Of a stretch of 50,470 nt of DNA, positions 45,624 through 50,470 are shown piece after piece. The notes under the pieces are model-generated. The model searched no databases and was not told where the DNA came from. It was given only the letters and a program-made list of their open reading frames with translations. Positions within the stretch are counted from its first letter, which is position 1. Each line of letters opens with the position of its first letter. Position numbers and translations under genes: made by a program. Location: NCBI GenBank assembly GCA_014376805.1, contig JACMQU010000119.1:1-50470 (forward strand), in the 5' to 3' direction. The stretch is from Bacteroidia bacterium (GTDB lineage: Bacteria; Bacteroidota; Bacteroidia; UKL13-3).

Positions 45624-45630
45624 TTGGTGA

Positions 45631-46131
45631 TTAAATTCCGCTATTTAAAAAAGCATTGTATTTGCTGTTAATTTTGCGCATGTTGTTATTATAAGTATCC
45701 ATTTGCTCATTAAATTCAGAAATACGCGAATGCATTTCTGTAGATTTGGTAGCATTTACCTGCATTTCAACCTTAATGTGCTGGATACTGCTACTCATTT
45801 CTTTTAATTGCGCCGTAAGGTCAGTTAATGTGTTTGAAAACTGAGTCATGGCATCCGGATAAGCAGTGTCATTGGATTCAATATCAACTTTAGCTGAGGT
45901 TAACTGAGGAAATACATTTTCCCAGTTATATTCTTTATCCTCCGTACTTCTTTCAAAAGCAGAAATTAAAAATACAACAGCCTCAATACTCAAACCTGCC
46001 ACAAACATTTCATTAGCATAGCTCCATCCCAGAAATTTAAACATGGCACCTACCAGCACCACAGCTGCACCAAATCCATAAATGAATGTTATGGCATCTA
46101 ATTTTCCTTTTGTTTTCTTACTCATATACAT
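45631..46131 (-). CDS. GldL/PorL-like motor protein
   Basis: This 166-aa inner-membrane protein has two TM helices (about 13-34 and 42-58), followed by a cytoplasmic coiled coil. The TM2 stretch GLSIEAVVFLISAFER matches canonical GldL (GL..EA.IF..SAFEP). It keeps the membrane glutamate, Glu50, equivalent to the essential Glu49 of Flavobacterium GldL, and Glu60. It is therefore expected to couple the proton-motive force to rotation of GldM. It is shorter than usual GldL (over 200 aa), lacking most of the C-terminal region. M1 and M3 are both possible starts. The upstream gene ends 12 nt away. Confidence 0.85.
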   Translation of the reverse strand: MYMSKKTKGKLDAITFIYGFGAAVVLVGAMFKFLGWSYANEMFVAGLSIEAVVFLISAFERSTEDKEYNWENVFPQLTSAKVDIESNDTAYPDAMTQFSNTLTDLTAQLKEMSSSIQHIKVEMQVNATKSTEMHSRISEFNEQMDTYNNNMRKINSKYNAFLNSGI

Positions 46132-46143
46132 ATAGGTATTTCT

Positions 46144-46632
46144 TTAAGGGGTTTGTTTTCTTAAAATATATTCCTGAAAACTGTTCCAGTTTGCCTGATT
46201 CTGGCTATAGGCTTTGTTTCCAACAGTTCTTGTTAATACAAAAACGATGATGATAAAAATGATCATAAACACCGATAGTAATATAAGTTGTGTGTTAAAT
46301 TTTTTATCAAGTTGATTCTGGACAAAAGAAAAGGTTTCATTCTGTTCTTTAAATTTCGTTTCAAATTCGTCTAAGGCAAGGTTCATGGCGCTCTCATTTT
46401 GTGCCTGTAATTCCTGTGCACGCATTAAATCTGCATTCATTTTTACCATAGCTAACTTAATTTGATTATTAATTAAATCGCTTTCCTTTTTTAACTCCCA
46501 TATCATTTTATTGGCTGTAGCGTTTTTTTCCTCCAACTGAATAATCTTCGTTTCAAGATTCTTAAATTTATCATCCTGAGAATAGGCATATGTTGAGAGA
46601 AAAAGTAGGAGTATGGTTGTTCTGAATTTCAT
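46144..46632 (-). CDS. Signal-peptide/coiled-coil/TM protein, first gene of the GldLM-like operon
   Basis: This 162-aa protein has a cleavable-looking signal peptide (TTILLLFLSTYAYSQ). A long Glu/Lys/Gln-rich coiled coil spans about 22-112. One TM helix (LILLSVFMIIFIIIVFVL, about 115-133) and a short 29-residue basic tail end it. The topology would be coiled coil in the periplasm and tail in the cytoplasm. I recognise no family. Its place ahead of the GldL-like gene, with a 12-nt gap, suggests a membrane partner of the motor, for example a stator-like or peptidoglycan-facing spacer. That role is inference. Confidence 0.65.
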   Translation of the reverse strand: MKFRTTILLLFLSTYAYSQDDKFKNLETKIIQLEEKNATANKMIWELKKESDLINNQIKLAMVKMNADLMRAQELQAQNESAMNLALDEFETKFKEQNETFSFVQNQLDKKFNTQLILLSVFMIIFIIIVFVLTRTVGNKAYSQNQANWNSFQEYILRKQTP

Positions 46633-46654
46633 AGTTTGTTTCCATTAACTTTTT

Positions 46655-46685
46655 CAAACGTATATTATCATTCTCCAATTTCAAA
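46655..46685 (-). promoter_or_regulatory. Exact Bacteroidota promoter of the GldLM-like operon
   Basis: On the minus strand TTTG (46685-46682), a 19-nt spacer, and TACGTTTG (46662-46655) match the -33/-7 consensus with no mismatch. The start codon is 22 nt further on. It is the best promoter of the window. Confidence 0.8.
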
Positions 46686-46794
46686 ATAAAAAATCATCAG
46701 ATCAGATTTAATAATAATATGCTTACATAAATAATTAACATTTATTATTGCCTTATATACAATTATTTTATCATTTTTGCAAAACAAATTAGCT

Positions 46795-47604
46795 ATGAAT
46801 TCACCTACAGTTTTAAAAGTTACACTGGTTCAGCAAAATTTAATTTGGGAAAATATTGAAGCTAATTTAAATAATTTTTCCACCTTAATTAATTCATTGA
46901 AGGAAGAAACGCATGTAATAATCTTACCTGAAATGTTTTCTACAGGCTTTACCATGAAGCCTGAATTATATGCACAAACCATGGAGGGATCTGCTGTAGC
47001 GCATTTAAGACAATGGGCACAAATTACAGGTGCAGCAGTATGTGGTAGTCTTATTATTGAAGATGAGGGTAATTACTTTAACCGTTTTATATGGGTTGAA
47101 GCCAATGGCAGACTAATACAATATAACAAAGCACATTTATTTAGAATGGGCGAAGAGCAGTTACACTACAGTAAAGGATCAGAAAGAATTATTATTAATT
47201 ACCGGGGATGGAGAATTACGCCTTTTATTTGTTATGATCTTCGCTTTCCAGTGTGGTGTAGAAGAACTAATAGTTTTGATTATGACTTGCTAATTGTTGT
47301 AGCTAACTGGCCTGAAAAAAGAAACTTACACTGGAAAGTACTACCCCAGGCCAGGGCTATAGAAAATCAGGCTTTCATTATTACTGTTAACAGGACTGGA
47401 GAAGATGGTAATCTTTTTTTTCATGCAGGAGACTCCTGTGTGTTTGATCCTACGGGTAATTTACTTTTTAATGCAGGCAAGGATGAAATTTTGAAGACTA
47501 TTGAAATAAATTTAGAAGAAGTTATACAATACAGGAAAAGTTTTCCCGTTGGTTTAGACACGGATAATTTTCAAATTACAAACGAATGCAACGATATTGC
47601 TTAA
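46795..47604 (+). CDS. Omega-amidase of the nitrilase superfamily (YafV-like)
   Basis: This 269-aa C-N hydrolase has the Glu-Lys-Cys triad: LPEMFSTGF (Glu46), YNKAHLF (Lys112) and FICYDLRFPVW (Cys146). The LRFPVW context is typical of YafV/omega-amidases, which hydrolyse 2-oxoglutaramate and 2-oxosuccinamate formed by glutamine transamination. The start is the ATG at 46795; an upstream TTG at 46777 adds six residues. CATTTTTG at 46772-46779 is a -7-like element with one mismatch. It is divergent from the motor operon. The next two genes follow at 18 and 29 nt and may be cotranscribed. Confidence 0.9.
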   Translation: MNSPTVLKVTLVQQNLIWENIEANLNNFSTLINSLKEETHVIILPEMFSTGFTMKPELYAQTMEGSAVAHLRQWAQITGAAVCGSLIIEDEGNYFNRFIWVEANGRLIQYNKAHLFRMGEEQLHYSKGSERIIINYRGWRITPFICYDLRFPVWCRRTNSFDYDLLIVVANWPEKRNLHWKVLPQARAIENQAFIITVNRTGEDGNLFFHAGDSCVFDPTGNLLFNAGKDEILKTIEINLEEVIQYRKSFPVGLDTDNFQITNECNDIA

Positions 47605-47622
47605 ATTTGAATCAGAATAAAT

Positions 47623-48741
47623 ATGAAGAAAATATTATTAATTAGTGCTCTGTGTTTTATAACAGTCTCTCTGATGGCCCAAATAACAACTGTCCCTGCA
47701 GTTATAAGTCAGCCTGATCCCAAAGCAAAGGGTTTAATGCTGTTTGATTATCTCAAATATGATTTTGGAAACCTCAATGAAAAAGGAGGGCGTGTCTTTC
47801 ATAAATTTGTATTCACAAATACCGGTAATGCCCCAATTAGAATATTAAATGTTAGTACTTCATGTGGTTGTACTTCTTCTGAATGGTTAAGAACAGTAGT
47901 TCTGCCAGGCCAGAAAGGTTATGTAAATGCTGCTTTTGAACCAAATGGTAAACAAGGGGCATTTGATAAAAAGCTTACCATAGAAACGAATGGAGTGCCT
48001 ACTTATATTGATCTTACTATACGGGGAATGGTATATGCTTCAAAATATAATTTTGCAGATACTTACAAATACCAATACGGGCACCTGGCAGTTATAACCA
48101 ATAGTATAAATTTTCCAGCAATTAAAAATACCGGCTATGACAGTGCTGAAATAGGTTTTTATAATATGAGTAATAAAAAAATCTACCTGTTAAAAATTGA
48201 GGCACCCAACAATATGATTGTATCTAAACCCTATGATCATTTAATGCCTAATACAGACATTAAAATAAAACTTAAATATTATCCGCGTAATCCCGTTGAA
48301 TACGGACCTGTTAAGCATGAAATAAAAATAACAACGAATGATGATTCCCTGCCTGTTAAAGTTTTTTATGTAAGTGCTAATGTTGTTGAAGATTTTAGTG
48401 CTTTAGATACTAAAGCTTTGAAGCGCGCTCCAAAAGTGTCATTTAATAAAACCACTATTGAACTTGGAAAGATTCATTTAGCAGATAAACCTACAGCTAA
48501 CTTTATAATAACGAATAAAGGTAAAGAAGACCTTATTGTTAGAAGAGTAATAGTGGGTTGTGGATGTTTAATACCCGAATTGTCTAACATGGTTATTCCA
48601 AAAGGTAAATCTGCAACATTAAATATTCACTATTCACTTACTAATATGGCTGGTCCGGATTCTAAAACAGTAAAGATTATTACTAATGATCCAACACAAT
48701 CTGAAACAACATTAACGGTTAGTATTGATGTTATTCCTTAA
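47623..48741 (+). CDS. Periplasmic protein with two DUF1573 domains
   Basis: A signal peptide (about 1-19, SLMAQ) leads to a DUF1573 domain at about 40-130 with the conserved VSTSCGCTSSEW. A middle Ig-like domain follows, and a second DUF1573 near 280-370 with VIVGCGCLIPEL. DUF1573 is an abundant Bacteroidota envelope domain of unknown function with an Ig-like fold. The two CGC motifs could bind metal or form disulfides. It begins 18 nt after the amidase gene and is followed 29 nt later by an htrA-type protease gene. Confidence 0.82.
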   Translation: MKKILLISALCFITVSLMAQITTVPAVISQPDPKAKGLMLFDYLKYDFGNLNEKGGRVFHKFVFTNTGNAPIRILNVSTSCGCTSSEWLRTVVLPGQKGYVNAAFEPNGKQGAFDKKLTIETNGVPTYIDLTIRGMVYASKYNFADTYKYQYGHLAVITNSINFPAIKNTGYDSAEIGFYNMSNKKIYLLKIEAPNNMIVSKPYDHLMPNTDIKIKLKYYPRNPVEYGPVKHEIKITTNDDSLPVKVFYVSANVVEDFSALDTKALKRAPKVSFNKTTIELGKIHLADKPTANFIITNKGKEDLIVRRVIVGCGCLIPELSNMVIPKGKSATLNIHYSLTNMAGPDSKTVKIITNDPTQSETTLTVSIDVIP

Positions 48742-48770
48742 TTATACATAAAAAATTATAATTACTATTT

Positions 48771-50210
48771 ATGAAAAAATCGCTGATCGTAATAATTGGC
48801 TTTTTAAGTGGCATTGCAGGAGCTTTTGTATTTGGTAAATTACAACCAGGAGTTGGTTACCAACAATTAACCAATGGTGAAACAAATAATCAAATTGTTT
48901 CTCCTGTTAATTATAAAGGATCAAACCTGGCTAGTGCAGATTTTGTTAAAGCTTCACAGGCCTCCATACACAGTGTTGTCTTTATTAAAACCATTTCAAA
49001 TCAACAAATAAATAATGATCCGTATTTTAATTTTTTTAACGGAGCCGATTTTTTTGGCAGAAGAGGGCCTGTTGCAAGTTCCGGTTCCGGTGTTATTTTA
49101 ACGCAGGATGGATATATTGTAACTAACCTGCATGTGATCAAAGATGCCACACAAATTGAAGTAATAACCAATAATAATAAGCAGTCTTATAAAGCTAAAG
49201 TTATTGGCATAGATCCATCAACAGATCTTGCCCTTCTTAAAATTGATGATACCGGACTGCCACATATTTTAATAGGTAATTCAGATCAGTTGCAGGTAGG
49301 AGAATGGGTATTGGCCGTTGGCAATCCATTTAATTTAACATCTACTGTAACTGCCGGAATAGTAAGTGCCAAGGGAAGAAATATAAATATTGTGAACAGT
49401 CAGTTTCCAATTGAATCCTTTATTCAAACTGATGCTGCCATAAATCCGGGAAATAGTGGAGGAGCACTGGTAGATTTGGATGGAAAATTAGTTGGAATCA
49501 ATACAGCTATTTCCAGTAATACCGGTTCTTATAACGGTTATGGTTTTGCTATACCGGTAAATATTGTTGCTAAGATTGTGAAAGACCTTGTTGAATTTAA
49601 TGAAGTACAGAGAGGCTTTACCGGCCTTAATGTAAAAGATATTGATGCAGGTTTGGCTCAAAAATTAAAGATTAATAATAACCATGGTGTGTACATTGAT
49701 TATATGCTGCCTGAGGGTCCGGCAGAAAATAGTGGCCTTCAACAGGGTGATGTAATCATAAAAGTAAATGAAAAAGATATTGACAGTAAGGCAAATTTTG
49801 ATGAGCAAATTGCCTATTTAAGACCAGGTGATAAAGTTAAAATTACTTACCTCCATGAAGGCAAAGAAGGCCAGTCTAACATTGCTTTAATAAACAGAGA
49901 AAGTAATACTTCCATTATGATGAAAGGAACTATTTCATCAGACATTTTGGGTGCTGATTTGCAGCCGGTAGCAAAAATAGAAAAAGAAAAACCCGGAGGT
50001 AAAAATGGATACCGGATAACTAACATCAGGCAGGGGCGCATTGCCAGTATGGGCATACAGGAAGGTTTTGTTATTATTAGCGTGAACCGAAAAGAATTTG
50101 TTACAGTTAATGAAATGATAAAAAACCTTGAAACCGCTCGTGGCCAGACTTCTATTGAAGGGTTATTTCCAAATGGTGGAAAGGCTGTCTTTTCATTTTA
50201 TATTTATTAA
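48771..50210 (+). CDS. HtrA/Deg periplasmic serine protease
   Basis: This 479-aa protease has an N-terminal signal anchor (SLIVIIGFLSGIAGAFVF) and a trypsin-like domain with His121 (VTNLHVI), Asp152 (STDLALL) and Ser229 (NPGNSGGAL). Two PDZ domains follow: about 270-355 (GVYIDYMLPEGPAENSGLQQGDVI) and about 385-475 (YRITNIRQGRIASMGIQEGFVI). It degrades or refolds damaged envelope proteins, and expression is usually stress-linked. A hairpin terminator follows at 50252. Confidence 0.95.
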   Translation: MKKSLIVIIGFLSGIAGAFVFGKLQPGVGYQQLTNGETNNQIVSPVNYKGSNLASADFVKASQASIHSVVFIKTISNQQINNDPYFNFFNGADFFGRRGPVASSGSGVILTQDGYIVTNLHVIKDATQIEVITNNNKQSYKAKVIGIDPSTDLALLKIDDTGLPHILIGNSDQLQVGEWVLAVGNPFNLTSTVTAGIVSAKGRNINIVNSQFPIESFIQTDAAINPGNSGGALVDLDGKLVGINTAISSNTGSYNGYGFAIPVNIVAKIVKDLVEFNEVQRGFTGLNVKDIDAGLAQKLKINNNHGVYIDYMLPEGPAENSGLQQGDVIIKVNEKDIDSKANFDEQIAYLRPGDKVKITYLHEGKEGQSNIALINRESNTSIMMKGTISSDILGADLQPVAKIEKEKPGGKNGYRITNIRQGRIASMGIQEGFVIISVNRKEFVTVNEMIKNLETARGQTSIEGLFPNGGKAVFSFYIY

Positions 50211-50251
50211 ATTTATTGTTGAGAAATTAGAATAAGTAAATATAAAATTAT

Positions 50252-50289
50252 AGAAAGTTTTGATGGCAACTTTCTGGCAGATTTTTTTT
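50252..50289 (+). terminator. Probable terminator after htrA
   Basis: AGAAAGTT (50252-50259) and AACTTTCT (50268-50275) form a perfect 8-bp stem with an 8-nt loop. A run of eight T lies a few bases further on. Confidence 0.55.
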
Positions 50290-50340
50290 AATCATAACCC
50301 TATTTACTTTAAATTGTTTACACTACTATCATTAAATTGT

Positions 50341-50470
50341 ATATATCATAAACTATATATCATAAACTATATATCATAAACTATATATCATAAACTATAT
50401 ATCATAAACTATATATCATAAACTATATATCATAAACTATATATCATAAACTATATATCATAAACTATAT
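50341..50470. repeat. 14-bp tandem repeat array
   Basis: The unit ATATATCATAAACT is repeated exactly nine times, plus a partial unit that runs to the window edge, so the true copy number is unknown. A slightly different unit beginning GTATATATC may precede it. There is no spacer pattern, so it is not a CRISPR. It is AT-only apart from two C per unit. Confidence 0.95.

Noticed and set aside
50341..50470. CRISPR array
   Set aside because: The 14-bp units are directly adjacent with no unique spacers and no cas genes.

Overview
The window reads as a stretch of an AT-rich Bacteroidota chromosome. Supporting signs are type IX secretion (T9SS) cargo with type A and type B C-terminal sorting domains, a GldL/GldM-type motor operon, an S46 dipeptidyl-peptidase, a LruC-domain protein, start codons without Shine-Dalgarno sequences, and promoter elements of the TTTG-N19-TAnnTTTG type. 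I cannot place it below phylum. No rRNA, tRNA, CRISPR array or intact insertion sequence was seen.

Layout. (1) 1-9.1 kb, mostly housekeeping: phoU-like gene, S46 peptidase, PiT phosphate transporter, a decayed quinone-reductase-like gene, a periplasmic-binding-fold protein, guaA and mnmH. (2) 9.1-18.2 kb, an accessory patch with clear decay: a Big2-repeat T9SS protein and a pectate-lyase-fold protein, each broken by one in-frame stop; a scrap resembling a type III restriction subunit; then an intact lipoprotein plus LruC-domain surface protein pair. (3) 18.2-27.2 kb, LPS inner-core sugar metabolism: kdnA- and kdnB-like genes (Kdo to 8-amino-Kdo), kdsA, an unusual transaldolase fused to a KdsD-type CBS pair, and a divergent KdsC-like HAD phosphatase. 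Interspersed are an outer-membrane barrel, a decayed DUF2809 gene, a C-type-lectin T9SS protein and an SDR. (4) 27.2-40.7 kb, mixed: ppk1, a small MIase-like protein, thioredoxin, a GT4 glycosyltransferase, CCA-adding enzyme, a pRiA4b ORF-3-like protein, an exonuclease, an MDR oxidoreductase, a 1445-aa SBBP-repeat T9SS type B protein and a sirtuin lacking the zinc cysteines. (5) 40.7-46.7 kb, a tight five-gene minus-strand operon: signal-peptide/coiled-coil/TM protein, GldL-like, two different GldM-like proteins, and an outer-membrane protein with a beta-helix-like N-terminus and a barrel. It is driven by an exact Bacteroidota housekeeping promoter. (6) 46.8-50.2 kb: omega-amidase, a double-DUF1573 protein and an HtrA protease. 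A 14-bp tandem repeat then runs off the window end.

The strongest candidate for an undescribed system is region 5. It carries the ion-driven GldLM motor pair without the GldK/GldN ring proteins, with two GldMs that could form a heterodimer, and with its own outer-membrane partner. Second is the transaldolase-CBS fusion in the Kdo/Kdo8N cluster, which could be an alternative source of arabinose 5-phosphate.
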